DNA from: Marchantia polymorpha subsp. ruderalis
Lineage: Eukaryota > Streptophyta > Marchantiopsida > Marchantiales > Marchantiaceae
DNA length: 64,000 bases
NCBI GenBank assembly: GCA_037833965.1
Contig: AP031357.1
Span: 13,412,001-13,476,000 of the forward strand
Reading direction: 5' to 3'
Both the position numbers and the translations under genes were made by a program. Below the pieces are notes generated by a model. That model made no database searches. It was not told the origin of the DNA and saw nothing but the letters and a program-made list of their open reading frames with translations. How positions within the stretch are numbered: the stretch's first letter is position 1; each line of letters begins with the position of its first letter. This document shows positions 27,238 to 40,155 of the stretch, in pieces.

Positions 27238-30200
27238 TCAGTATGTTGGAATTGATGGATCCACCTTCTTGGAATATGCATGAATTCCACCATGGATGTT
27301 ATACAAGCGCCTAAAACCCTGCAAAAGTCCAACATGTCCAAACAAAAGATCCAGACCAAAGTAATTGAATATCCATAATTATACTTCACACTTCAGACTC
27401 GTTCAATATCGAAAGTGCAGAAAGAAAGTATTATGCTGATATAATACACCTTTCTCTTAAATGACTATAACCGCTCATGGATAATAACTCTGATGAATAA
27501 GGTAGTTGAACTTCAGGGACTTCAGATTCTTTAAAGTTCACATACTTCACTAAGTTCTTCTGTCAAGTAAAGGTTTTTATGGTAAAAATAACAGCTCTGT
27601 TTTACAACTCTAAACCATATTTCTGATCTGTTCCCTTTTTTCCTGTCAATAAAGATACTGACAGAACAATATCAAGTACACGCTTGATGTCCAATCAGAG
27701 ACAAGAGAGGACACATGAAGCAGGGAGTTCTTTCGGATAACCATCAAAGGAGAAATCTGTTCAAGCACTACTAAAACAGAACGAGAGGACTAGAGAAAGC
27801 ATACCTGTGTTTGAAGCCATTGTGCTGCCTGCATCGATCTCATCCCATGGTGACACTGAGAAGTTTTTTCATGTTAGACACACACACCCGATCTATGAGG
27901 AAAGATAAAGAAACAACCCGATCTTCTCTGTGACCACTAACCTAATATGCAACTTCATACCAGCTTTCCTTCACCACAAATCACTTCCCTCTCACTGGAA
28001 CAACCTCGTCGTAAGAGCTAATGCAGTCCAAGATATTATTAAAGCTAGATGCTGAAACTTACCAAAACGTAAGTATCTTTTTCTGGATCCAAATCATCTG
28101 CGATGCTTGGAGCCCATTGACCGAATCTACTCAAAGGATAGGCCTCAAAGCCTTTAATGGAAGCAGTAGAGCTGTCCATATAAACATTTCAAAATAACTT
28201 AGTAGTCCAGCACAGTGCAAAAGCAGCTTTTGAGAAATCATCTCGTTTTTTGTCTACTCCAAGACCAAATCCATGGAAAAGCATTGCTCATCTGGTAAAT
28301 GGATTCAAGTCAAGAATGATGAAACTTATGTATGAAATGTAGACTAGCATGGTATAGGCAGTTTGTACATTTCATCCGGTTCTCGAACATCAACAAGTTG
28401 AGCTTCCTCAAAAAACGAGGGGTCTTGCATTCGCTCATGAAACTCCTCAGCATCTATCTGCTCCAATTTCATCGCTGGCCTGTTGACCCAACAAGTGAGT
28501 ACAAGCAAATTTAACTCAAGAATCCTAAGCAGTATCTTCGACGATTGTAAGCTAAACCTTCATCGCATCAGCATCTCTGGTGCATCTTCCAAAAAAATGG
28601 TTGTGGGCCCCGACCAAATTTTCAAAGTCGAATGAGGAAAGGACAACGAGCTACCTTTCGCTCAGCACTTGCAGCAAATGCCACCCATGTTTCGTTTTGA
28701 CGCGGATCAACTTGTTCAACTGAGCTGTGAATATGGCCTCCTCAAACGCTGGATCCTGCAGACAGAATTTGATCACTCATCAATGTGTTCAAAAGCTGCA
28801 GTAATTCAACAACCTGAAAACTAAGGAAACTCTCCACAAATAGTTCTAAGCGCAGATTTCCAGAAAAGCCAAGAATCGATGTTCGACGTTCTGAAATATA
28901 ATCCATTTTAGGATGAGTAACCTTACAGTTTGGCCTTCTGCTAGCCATCCTAGCATTCCTCCTTCGACACTTGATGGACAAATTGAGTGTTCTTCGGCTA
29001 TGTCGCTCAAGTCCAAACCCTCTGCATTTGTATGAATCGATTTAATGATGCTATAAAATGTTGGAAAGTAGACATAACATGACATAACTATGTCCTCTAT
29101 AACAACCGCTCTCGATTTCAGAGGAAAAGCTAGAGGCGCAAAGAATTTAGACGTCCAAAAATGAAATCATATATGAAGAGCTTGAAATTCGGTCTTCACT
29201 GTGATGATGATGATAGCAAATTTCTTGTAAGCCTAAGTGCATTAGCTGAGGTCAGCCTATTATCGGGGAAATGAGAACAGTCGTATCAGATACTTGAACA
29301 CTAACTGATTTATAATTATCAATCAGCAGTGGTGAGTTAATTGAGTGCAAGGATTCAAACAATGAGAGCTACAGATCACTCTCATCACACTTATGAAGAT
29401 GCCTTCGATTTGATAGATGCCTTCGATACAAAGTCTTCTCAAAGTACCTTGAGTTATTTTCCGCTGAAGCTCCAAGAGCAGTTGGAGCTGGTCTTCTTTC
29501 ACCAGAAGATGCTGCACCAAAAGTTCTCGATCTTTAGCCTTTGATGGACTACCTCCAACTTCTACGCTTGATGATGCTTGGGCCACAACTGCATTCGACC
29601 ACACTCAAGTTCAGCGTCTCGACAAATGCAATCAATGTAAATTTCTCACACATACAATTACAAACCCCACAATTTAGAGACGCATATAGATTCCAAGAGA
29701 TCGTTTGCAGAAATGTACATGTTTATCCTGTTAAACTAAGAAAATCCCAAATTTCATACCAAAATCTTTAGTTTCACGTTTTCTTAGGCTATTAACCACG
29801 AATTAAGAATATAAGTCCATGACAGACAGACAACGACAGAAGATAGTACTTTGAATCATCACGAGAGCGCAATTTAAGAAAACGAAGTAAAAATTCCTTT
29901 CTGGACCGAGACGACGTCCAACCTTCCCAATATTGAAGTCACATTCTTTCGGAAATGACTCGATGGGTAGTAATCTACGACAACATTTGCTTTTTAGTGG
30001 CAACAACCTGTTGAGATGTGCTCTGTTTGCATTTTGAAACTTAAATTCGAAGCTGAAGCGCGCCAGCTTAAATTGCTGGAGTGGCCAGCGAACCCAGCAG
30101 CGCCGAGAGAACGGGTGAAAACTCGCTTCACAGACTCAGGAGATGAAGCACACCGAGGTGAATGTAAACTTGCGAGCCTCGAGGTAGTATTCCAACTACT

Positions 30201-30278
30201 ACGTTTTGTCAGTGCTTTGCTTGCAAGTGGAATTGCCCATATGACGGGAGAACTGCCTTGCACCAAAATTCTAGCCAT
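27238..30278 (-). CDS. PpiC parvulin + rhodanese fusion protein, plastid
   Basis: The protein joins a parvulin-type peptidyl-prolyl isomerase domain to a rhodanese domain, matching Arabidopsis rhodanese-like/PpiC domain-containing protein 12. The 319 aa come from eight minus-strand exons: 30278-30008, 29588-29448, 29021-28927, 28755-28655, 28479-28369, 28171-28063, 27855-27805 and 27318-27238; introns are GT-AG with matching phases. Residues 1 to about 90 look like a transit peptide (basic, Ser/Ala-rich). PpiC spans about 112-203: LVQHLLVKE, HSICPSSVEGGMLGW, VKTKHGWHLLQV. Rhodanese spans about 210-313: LVDVREPDE, the active loop CHHGMRS with Cys277, then NIHGGIHAYSKKVDPS and a C-terminal IPTY. 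The cysteine is kept, so sulfur transfer is possible. The substrate is unknown. Confidence 0.92.
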
Positions 30279-31311
30279 TGTATGTGTAGAGAACTCGGAT
30301 GGTATAAGAAACTATCTGCAACCGATTCAAAATTGGCACTCAGATATGTCCATAACCTCGCTCGAGCAGCCAATTTTCCTTCGCAAGGAAAGATGGCAGT
30401 CTCGCCAGCGAACGCTAGACTGTCCCTCACTTATCTTCCTATAAAGGCTCTTCAGCTCATGGGTTCTCGCGTTCGTGAGTGGTTGTTGGATTCCGACAAG
30501 CCATGTTACAGCAGCTTTCAGCGGAGTTGGTTTGTATACGGCATACCACAACCGGATACGTCGTTCCCTCACAGGATTCTCGCCACTTGGTGTAGATGAG
30601 GTGGTCACTCTATGTCTTGTCCTCAAAACTGGACAAAACGCCCATGACACATGTTAACACTGCAAACAGGACGGTTGTTCGTTCACTGATGAGATTTTCC
30701 CGTTACTGGTGTTTACTCCTCGCCATTTCGGAGAACTTCTACTACTACAGTCATCCAGGCATTCCCGCCCGATGGCCTTTGGTGGAGAGAGTAAGCCTCC
30801 TCGTCTTTAGATTCGTATTTAGTTGAAGTGGCACTTCAATGCTTCCATCGTAATATAGAACTAACACTACTCTCAAATTGGGTGTACTTCATCTGTCCTT
30901 CGACACGATGTTAATCCCTTCTTCAGAAAAAAGGTACGGCCTTGAGATTTGCAAAACAATTTAAAAGAATAATGTCGTGCGATCATTGCTGTAAATGTTT
31001 AGTGCCCCCTCGAGCTTTTGACACCGCGTAGAGAAAAACCGTGGATACAAGTATCGGATGGCGCATGTAAACCCACGTTGTGCGGGTACTACTGTCGCTT
31101 GGGGATAGAACGTTTTCTATTCTCCTTATGCCTTAACATATTATTGGCCGTCACAGGCAATCACATAATGTAACTCATTCTTCATCAAGACTTTAAACAC
31201 ACAGAGAGCATCTTGGAGATCACCCATTCGAGAATATTTTTTAGTTACATGAAGGGGTCACTTGGTTTAATAAAATTGTGGGTCAGTATGTCAGAGATCT
31301 ACAACGAGGCC
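30279..31311. other. Intergenic DNA between PpiC-rhodanese and GlyRS genes
   Basis: This holds the promoter of the PpiC-rhodanese gene and the 3' UTR of the glycyl-tRNA synthetase gene. Overlapping frames at 30327-30657 on both strands show no recognisable domain. Confidence 0.4.
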
Positions 31312-34300
31312 TCACTCTTCCTGGGATGGCGCAACATTAGGGTATATTGATAATACCTCGAGCCATGCTAGATGACCCTCAGATATATCCCTCACCACTG
31401 ATGCTATCAATTTCAAGGGTACACGTACTTGAGCCCTGGAATCTCTTTCACGCAGAGTAACATCATTTGTTACATCTGTCTCAAAGTCCACAGTGATGGC
31501 AAAAGGCACTCCTAACTCATCTGTTCGTGCGTATCTCTTGCCGATGGAGGTTCCCGTGATATCTATTTTGTTCGCCACTCCTGCTCTCGTCAGGGCAACA
31601 GAAAGATCCTTGGCCACCACATTGAGCTTCTCATTTTGTATCAACGGGAACACAGTGCATTTGATAGGTGCAACAATTGGAGGAAACTTGAACACGACCA
31701 GCTGTTCGTCACCTCCTTTGCTGGGCCGGGTGTAGAAGCAGTGCTCGTACATACAGTAGATGATTCGCCCGATGCCAAAAGAGGGTTCGATGACAGCAGG
31801 GGTGAACTTCCTGCCTGCTTCCGTGACAGTTTCTTTCGATATTGATACCTGCTCTTTCTTAATGGTAAAAGTTTTGCCCGTTGTGCACACTTCCAGTGGA
31901 GCCTGTCCATCTGCCTCGAGCTTCGCTTTCATGTCCAGCGCTTCTTCTTCAGACATAGCCTGTAACACAGGCAATACCCAAACATTATTTACTAGTCCTC
32001 TTGAAGTCCAGTTCTTGAAGTCAGACAAGTTGACGGACTAACACCAAACTAGACAGGATAAACACAATTGGTTAAAAATAGCCTCGAGGACCATAAGAAA
32101 CCATGTCCGCAGAAACATGCAATAACTTACGAGCAAGGCCTTGCCGACAGTATCGCCATCTTTCTTGAATGCCGGTCCGAGCAGTTTTAGATGTGGTGTG
32201 ATCTTCAGTCTCTGTAACCAAGTGAGCAAAGACGAAACTCTTCAATAAATACATCTGAGCCATAACAAAAAAATGGCGATTCTCTTTTCAAAGGTAAAAT
32301 CAACAATCTCTGATTTCCGGTCAAAACCCCTTCGGATGAGTGGAAATCAAAATGTGCCTTACCTCGAAAACTTTGGATTCTGCATATTTCTCAAAAGCAG
32401 ACAGGTCGTGATTGCTCTTATCCTGAGAAGGTTTGCATATAACGAATCAGTATCGAAAGAAGACAGCAGTGAGACGCTGAGCACGCAGAACAGATATCGT
32501 GATCCCAGGAGGAAAACCCTTCTGTACTGAGAGCATCACAGACTTACGAGTGTTTCATATGACTACCGCCAGTCTACTTGCACTTGACAGCCTTTCTTTG
32601 CCCTCGGATGCAAAGAACAGTTTGAAAAGAGCACTTTATACTTACGGAGTGAGCTTTCAAGTCGTAGGCAGACCGGTCAGCCAATCCTGTAACTTCTATC
32701 CACCCGTAAGAACATTCGATTTCCGCATCCCAACAATCGGCGGCATAATGGGCCATTTCGTTGGGCAAATGTTGACGGAAGCGTAACCTGTCCTTTTGAA
32801 TACCAAGACTTGTGAGAAACAAGTACGTCCTCGCGATAAAGTAGCCCAACGTCTCGTTGTTGACTACGCCCTGTAATAAGCAGTGGCACGCAGTGTAATA
32901 AGACTTTTATTCTTACCAACATGAACGGTCATTTCCAATCAAACTTCACTTTTACAGGATTACTGTGAGAGATGGTCCATAACGTGCGTCATAATGAGTG
33001 AATGAAGTGAAGTGGAAAAGAACTCTGACAAGGGTGCCTAGACTCTCTCTAATCAAGGGAGAACCATCGATTGCGAATCTGAGTATCCATCACGATTGCA
33101 AGAACGCGTCAAATATGCATAGTGAGAACAGTTCATGCCAGATAAACCGCAACTGCTTACCTGGCTTACGGCGTCACCAATTCGTGTCTTCACGGGCTTC
33201 TCCATTGACAGTTGTTCTTTCCTTGGATACAACAAGAATTCGAGGTCTGCTACATCCTTGAACTTCGGATGGGATTTGTCTTCCGGGTCAACAAAGTGTT
33301 CAATTTCAGCCAGCGTGAACTCTCGAACCCTCAGTAAACCTTGTCGAGGGGCAATCTACACAAATCAGAGACAGAAAGTTGAATCAACAATTTTGCAACA
33401 TAGATTGTCTACTTTCAGGAGACGTATTTCAGTGTAAAAACTAAAATAATAATGAAAAGCGTTACTCATTGCTCACGAAGAGTTTGAAGACTTTGTACCT
33501 CGTTCCTAAATGCCTGGCCAATCTGTGCCGCTGCAAAAGGTAGCTTGTTACCGTTGTAGTAGTACAGCTTGCTGAAGTTCACGAAAATTCCCTGAGCAGT
33601 TTCTGGACGCAAGAATCTTCGGAGATGCCAGATAATATTAGTAAACACACAGCAGCCAACTGGCACTTCTCTTGAAAAATGAAATTCGCAACAGCCCAAT
33701 ACCCGTAGCTACAAAACAGGACAGCTTAAATTCGCTCACCCTGGGGCATTTCCTGATGGACCGATCGATGTAGAAAACATTAGGTTGAACGGATAAGGAT
33801 CAGACACAGGGTTCTTCGAGTCTGGAGCGGTAATCTTGTACTCCTTGATTTTCTCACCAAGCTGTGCAGCGTTGAGCTCGTCCAGAGTTGTCAGAACTTC
33901 CTTCAGTTCCTGCCTCTTTGCGGATGTCAACAGGGGGTCCTTCTCTAAAGCTTCCGTACAATAATCCTTAAGAAGATGATCTGCTCTATAACACATGCCA
34001 GTCTTCTCATCCTTCACCATGAAATCTGTAAATTTGTCCACGTGCCCGGAGGCCTTAAGCACAATCTCCGGAGTAACACAAGGGCAATCGATTTCTAACA
34101 TGCTCTCTTCGAGCACATAATGCTGCAAAAAAACAAAAAACCGCATAAGACTCAATCCACCATCCAGCCAGCCCGTCCATCTGCGTGGCCCTCACAGATG
34201 GCTTGTGCAGATATGAACAAGATCATCCACGAACCCGACCCTTACATCGAACTGGGCTATCGATTTCAAGCACATGGATGAGAAATTTCGAACGAAGCGT

Positions 34301-34733
34301 TACAAGATAGACAAATGAGTCACTCAGCGTCGATCTTCGGGTCTAAATTCACCTGGCGCCACAATGCGAGTACATTGGCCTTGATAGCACAACCGGGAGG
34401 TCCATAGTCATAAAGGCCGGCGACACCACCGTAAATTTTGAAAGCCGGGATGAAAAACAACCTGCTGGTCAAAGTGTCATTCAATTGCTGTCTAAAGCTC
34501 TCCTTACTATTACCCTTGCCGTCCGATCCAGCGGCCTTGGACGTGATTTCCTTCTCTTTCGCCTGCACTTCCAATTTCAATTTCATCAACAGCTGCAGAG
34601 CCTCCTCGATTTCTTTCTTGTCCACTTTGTTGCCTTTCAGGGCTCTCACTACTTCGCCCTGCTTCTCCGTCTCCGTCTTTTTCTCCAGCAACTCTGTCCT
34701 CAACACTTCCAATTCCTCCTCCGTCGCCGCCAT
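31312..34733 (-). CDS. Glycyl-tRNA synthetase, eukaryotic dimeric type
   Basis: Class II synthetase charging tRNA-Gly. The protein is 696 aa from eight minus-strand exons: 34733-34353, 34122-33740, 33616-33499, 33355-33161, 32870-32646, 32422-32363, 32211-32131 and 31959-31312, all GT-AG and in phase. Residues 1-60 form a WHEP domain ([12 protein letters not shown]). Then come the core [37 protein letters not shown], motif 2 QAFRNE ending at residue 294 with [25 protein letters not shown], motif 3 GIGR at 543-546, and the anticodon-binding domain ending the protein ([21 protein letters not shown]). The start ATG is preceded by an in-frame TGA three codons upstream, so exon 1 encodes no transit peptide: this is the cytosolic form unless another promoter or start is used. 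Confidence 0.96.
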
Positions 34734-34741
34734 TTTGACAA

Positions 34742-34744
34742 CTC
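34742..34744 (-). promoter_or_regulatory. In-frame stop that fixes the GlyRS start
   Basis: Reading the minus strand, TGA GTT GTC precedes the AAA-ATG context of the GlyRS start. It rules out an N-terminal extension read continuously through the 5' leader. Confidence 0.85.
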
Positions 34745-34846
34745 ACTTCTTCTAATCCAAACGACGAAGCAGTCAACACTTCGATCGACCGACGAGCGTC
34801 CTTCGGATTTTCCACGAAGCAAATCGATCGATGAAGTTGAATTTCG

Positions 34847-34867
34847 CTCTCTCTCTCTCTCTCGCTC
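34847..34867. repeat. (CT)n run in the GlyRS 5' leader/promoter
   Basis: A CT-dinucleotide tract, GA on the gene's strand, about 115 bp upstream of the start codon. Such tracts are common near plant transcription starts; a regulatory role here is inferred. Confidence 0.7.
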
Positions 34868-34899
34868 TCACATTCCTCCCTTTGCTCAAAACCCCTTCC

Positions 34900-37800
34900 T
34901 CACTTCTCCTCCACGGACAAACGCCAAGCAATATTCCACAATATCTATATTCAGATAATTCACTAAATCCCGTGGTCGTCGTTCTATGCCGTCCGATCTA
35001 GGTTTATTGCGGCTCAGATATTTCGAACTATGATCCCCCTTATTATCAATTGCGGGTAAAGAGCTGCGATGTCTTCACCATTAGGGTTTTGCAAACCAAA
35101 CCTTCGGGCCAGTTGCAATCGATTAGATAACCAATAACCAAATAATTTAGCAATAAGCATCGGATATAGCTCATGACGTCGGACTTTTTCAGAAAGAAAT
35201 GGATATGATGGGGCAGCCACCAATAACATCACTGTGGCAAATATATACTATCTCTTAAGAAATCTCAACTATCCTCATACAGAAACATGAGAATATTGAA
35301 TAAAATTCTCAACTATGATATTACTTTCTCACCGACTTAGTAGCAGGTGATTTTGGTAGAGAAATTTAACAATGTATACCTCAATTAATACAATATTGTC
35401 AAGAAAATTTTAATATGATATATTTTAGAACTGTATTCCAAAAAATTATGTATCATTCAACATTCATCCCTTTTTTTAATTCTTGATTTTTCTATAAATC
35501 TCTCACCGATAAATTTCAAACAGTTTTTATTGTTTTCATGTAATGATTAGAATCTTGAGACAATTTCAACATCTCAACATAGCTCAATGTTTGGATTGTT
35601 TCAACTTCATTTTTTTGCAATCTATGATTTTCTTAAATCATTCATTCAAAATTTAAATATATGCTTACCATATTTATTACGTAATTTAACTTTTTAGAAC
35701 AAAATGCAAAACAACCAATTCAAAGTGACTGCAAAACATAAAAATGTTGACAAGATGGAAGTATTCAACATCTCATGAGCAGTCAGGGTACATTTTAACA
35801 TACTTCAATAATTATATCATGCCACAAACATTCTACATTTATTCTTAATAAATAAGCAATACCATCAAAATCACTATCTGGTTTGAAATGTACTAAAACT
35901 CATATGAAGTTAGTTGATTGGTTTGAGTCAGACAGTTATTACAGGAGTTAAAACTCCAGCCCATGGAACCGATTTAGCAAAATATAAAAACGTTGTGAAT
36001 GTCTCAATCTAACAAAATAAAATAACAATTTCCATAACATCAAGATTTAATGTATTTCTATATTTTCATGTATGATAAAATATTGCCTTAACAATAAATT
36101 AAGTTGGTTGAATGAATTTTGGTTTATTAGAAATTGAACCAACATTTTTTTTGATAATATATTTTACATATAAATATATCAAATCTACCTCAAAATATAT
36201 CAAATCTTCAATCACAAAAAAAACAACACAACGGTTCAATTAGCTAAAAATGTCACAATCTTTATATATTTTATCAGTATCAAGCGTAATTTTTCATATG
36301 TTAGACATGTATTTTTTAACACATAATTGCAAGTTTAATAATCTCATTAGATCGTCTCAAATTTGTAATAATTATTATTAAAAATCAGTTTATATTTATT
36401 ACTTAAAATAGATTTATGATTTTAAACTATTTATATGTAAATTTTAATTTATATAATATTTCACATTCTAAAATTTAATTCAATATGCTACTCTAAATCA
36501 CATATGTTTAAGTTATACATATATTCAACACCATATTATGTTGTAAATTGCAATTAACTTCATCTGTCGGTAATGTATTGATTAAATATGTATAACACAA
36601 TTATTCATGCTCATGACATGGATTATTACACTCTTCAAAAATTCAAGATATATTCAAATATTATTTTTTATTATATTTGCTAGTATTTAATATATAATCG
36701 AAATTTCAAGAAACATTTTATCTAGTTTATGTGTATAATTCTAACTACATATTCAATAAAACATAAACAATAAATAGTCATGGTATAGTAGGATAAGATA
36801 TGAATAGTGATATTGAAGAAATTATTTTTGCTACAGTACAATAAATTAATGCAACTATTGAATATTGTTTCAATCACTGATAACATGAAGAAGTAAACAA
36901 TATGAATTTAGAAAAACTATTCAATAGAATATAAGGAATTCTAATTTCTAACCATTCAAATAAAATCTGAGTTCAAACAAATTTTTCTTGATTACTTTGA
37001 GTTTAAATTACTTTAAACTTGTTACTATTACCAGTTGATGATAAATTAACAAAATTATTCGAAAAATAAAATTTTTTAAAATAGAATTCTTTTAAATTTA
37101 CTTTAAAAGTGTAGAACAAATCATAAGAATCTTTATTTGCGTGATCAGTTGAGATTATTTTTAAAGAACCCAGTTAAATTTGGGATTTTATATATTAAAT
37201 ATGATGCATATACACATTAAAAATTTGATTTCAATTAAAATTTTATATATCAAAACTTTTAATACAAGAAAAATATAATATTCTAAAAATAGTTGATAAG
37301 TTTTGTAAGTCTTATTATAATAAATAAATATAACATATGGCCATTTTTTCCTGTAACTTTTTTTATAAATAAAAGTTCAATTTCATTTGAAAGTAGAAAA
37401 ATATTACCAAACAAAACTTGTGGATACTTAAATCAAACACAAAATTTATTACAAAATCAAAAGATAGGTTAATTTCTTTTATCATGATTTTGATTTATGA
37501 AACACATCACATACTTATTAGTTGTATGAATGATTATTGTTAATCTAAGTAATAAAACTAGTGATGTATCACATTCACGAGTGAGTGATAGGTTGCAAGA
37601 ATATTGATGAAGTTAGGTAGAAAATCATTGAAAAAATGATAGAAATTATATAACTTTTGTTTGAAACTCATATGCATAAAATATATTCTAGCTTTAAAAG
37701 AACTATATAAATGACATGAGATAAATGATATATCTATTTGAAAATAATAAACATGCTAAATTATAAATTCATTAACAAAAAATGTAAATTTATGATCAAG

Positions 37801-39906
37801 TTGATCTGGTTTAGAAATAATGAGTATATGTATACATGATTTTTTCTTTTCCATATAGCTTGTACAAACGTTCATTTGATGCATACCCAATGATGAAATC
37901 ATTACAAATTACTTTCTACCATCTTCACATAAATAAGTGTGTGATGAATCTAAAGACATAAAAATTGAAAAGGAATAAAGCTCATAGTGCATAATTGTCA
38001 AAACACCATATTTACCAAAATTTACATAGTTTAACGAAATATAAAAATTCAAAAAAATTGAAACAAATTGTCAATTTTAAAAATTGAAACATGGTTTTTG
38101 ATTTTAAAAAAAGATTTAAATCATAAAAAACTTCAAATCTTAAACTCTATTTAGCAAATTGAGTATATCGACGTGCATAGTTGAACATATTTTAATACAT
38201 TTTTTACTAAGTCAGCAAAATTCACTAAATAGCATACATAAAAATACCCAAAAAATGCATACAATTTGTCAATTTTAGAAATGTAAACATGGTTTATGAT
38301 TTTCTAAGAAGATTCAAATTATTTACAATTTTTATTTTTTAACTCTATCTAGCAAATTGAAGCTATTGTCGTGCATTAAAGCTCATTCAAATTGGATTTG
38401 CAAAATTATGAAAAATATAATGGAATATATTTGGAATATTTTAACATAAAAATACATATATCCTTTATCAACGATATGTTTCACATTTAAAAACTTGAGA
38501 CGATAAATAATCATCACTTTATAATTTTTGATATAAAATGTATAAAAATGAAACTGATAAAAATAAATTGAAGTCAACTTTATTGCATTAAGTTTATATC
38601 ATACAGCTTTACTTGATACACACTATAAACATAAAGGATTTAAATTAATCATATTGAGAAAATATTTCATATCCTGTGCATATTATGCACTAACATTATT
38701 ACATATGATAAAATGATTAGTGGTAAAGTGGTTATGATTACTTGAATATACTTTACAATTTGATAATGTTACAACATTTTCACCATTTTTACTATGATAG
38801 TTGAATTGCATTACAATTTACAGTAAATTAAATGATAAATGGATGTATGAAGCATATCAATATCAAAATCACTTTACTAGATATGCATGTAAACATGAAA
38901 ATTAAGCTTTTAAAATTTGATGGTGTATTCAATCAATATATGCATGATAGAATTATCTGCTTAAAAAACTTTTAGTATGTGTTAACTACTTTGTACCTAT
39001 CTGAAAATGATGATATTGGTTTTAGATGTCACATAGTTTAAAACATTAATCAAATAATATATTGTTAGAAATTAAACTGAATCTTGATAAATTAGGTTAG
39101 TGTTATTATAATATAAGCTGATAAGTAGAAGTTAGTAATAATCTAATACCATATATAAAACTTCATTGAAATTATTAATGATTTGTCATAACGTATATGT
39201 ATCTATGCAGATGCATCTTCAATGAAATCAACCATGTGATTTTTGTGATAGTGTGTATTTTGTGTAAGTTATATGTGATTGCTGTATGAATAAAGTATGA
39301 GAAATATACAAATATAAAAAAAGTATGAATAAACCTAAAATTGGATTTTTTTATTATCATAGATCAAAACATAATAAATTGATGAAAATTCCAATGAAAT
39401 TTATGAGCATATAAATTAATAAAATAGAATTTATTTTTCAATAGAATTTATAATAATTAAAAGATGAAAGATTCATATGTAATGCTTTACACTGAAATTT
39501 CACATTGTAACATCAAATTTTACTTCATACTACTTATTTATTTTTCAAATATGTCTTTGATAAAATAATTAATATAAAATTTTTCCAAAAACCTTTTACA
39601 TCTTAATGTGTAAAGCATGATTACCTTTATAAATAAATCATACGTGATGAATTTTTTTGCTCTTGTAATCTAAATATAATATGTTAACGTGCCAATGTTA
39701 TAGATTTTCATATCCATGTTTACAAAACATGAACTTTGGACTTACTAAATGGAACTCTTTTCATTCCATAAATACAACATTATATATCATCAACACAAAT
39801 TAATACTAAATCTTGTGATATATCTAGGGTCCGATACTTCCACCGTGCTCATTTGCTATTCCCACTTTCTAGGACATTGCTTGATGGTGACGTTGTAGAG
39901 ATTAGC
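34900..39906. other. Very AT-rich 5-kb intergenic block
   Basis: After the GlyRS promoter the DNA becomes extremely AT-rich with almost no open frame above 60 codons and no recognisable protein remains. One old duplication of about 160 bp (period 198) is visible at 38017-38378. This is the longest gene-free stretch in the window. Confidence 0.6.
38017..38378. repeat. Diverged tandem duplication, period about 198 bp
   Basis: Copy 1 at about 38017-38180 and copy 2 at about 38215-38378 share TTGTCAATTTTA, AAACATGGTTT.TGATTTT, CTCTAT.TAGCAAATTGA and CGTGCAT in the same order at a constant offset of 198 bp. Many substitutions separate them. Confidence 0.8.
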
Positions 39907-40155
39907 GGCAGCATGCTACATCTCATATGTAAGCACGCAGCCTTCAAAACTTCAACATCGATGTAAGTGGTCTAGTGAGGGGTGTTCATGGCAGCATGCT
40001 ACATCTCATATGTACGCACGCAGCCTTCAAAACTTCAACATCGATGTAAGTGGTCTAGTGAGGGGTGTTCATGGCAGCATGCTACATCTCATATGTACGC
40101 ACGCAGCCTTCAAAACTTCAACATAGTTGTAAGTGGTCTAGTGAAGGGTGTTCAT
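39907..40155. repeat. Three-copy 83-bp tandem repeat
   Basis: The units start at 39907, 39990 and 40073, each beginning GGCAGCATGCTACATCTCAT and ending GGTGTTCAT. Copies 1 and 2 differ at one base; copy 3 has a few changes. Because 83 is not a multiple of three, the open frame reading through it (39982-40260) cannot repeat a peptide and is very unlikely to be coding. Near-identity points to recent amplification. GC content is clearly above that of its AT-rich surroundings. Confidence 0.97.

Noticed and set aside
39907..40155. CRISPR-like array
   Set aside because: The repeats are contiguous 83-bp units without unique spacers, in a plant nuclear genome; this is an ordinary tandem repeat.
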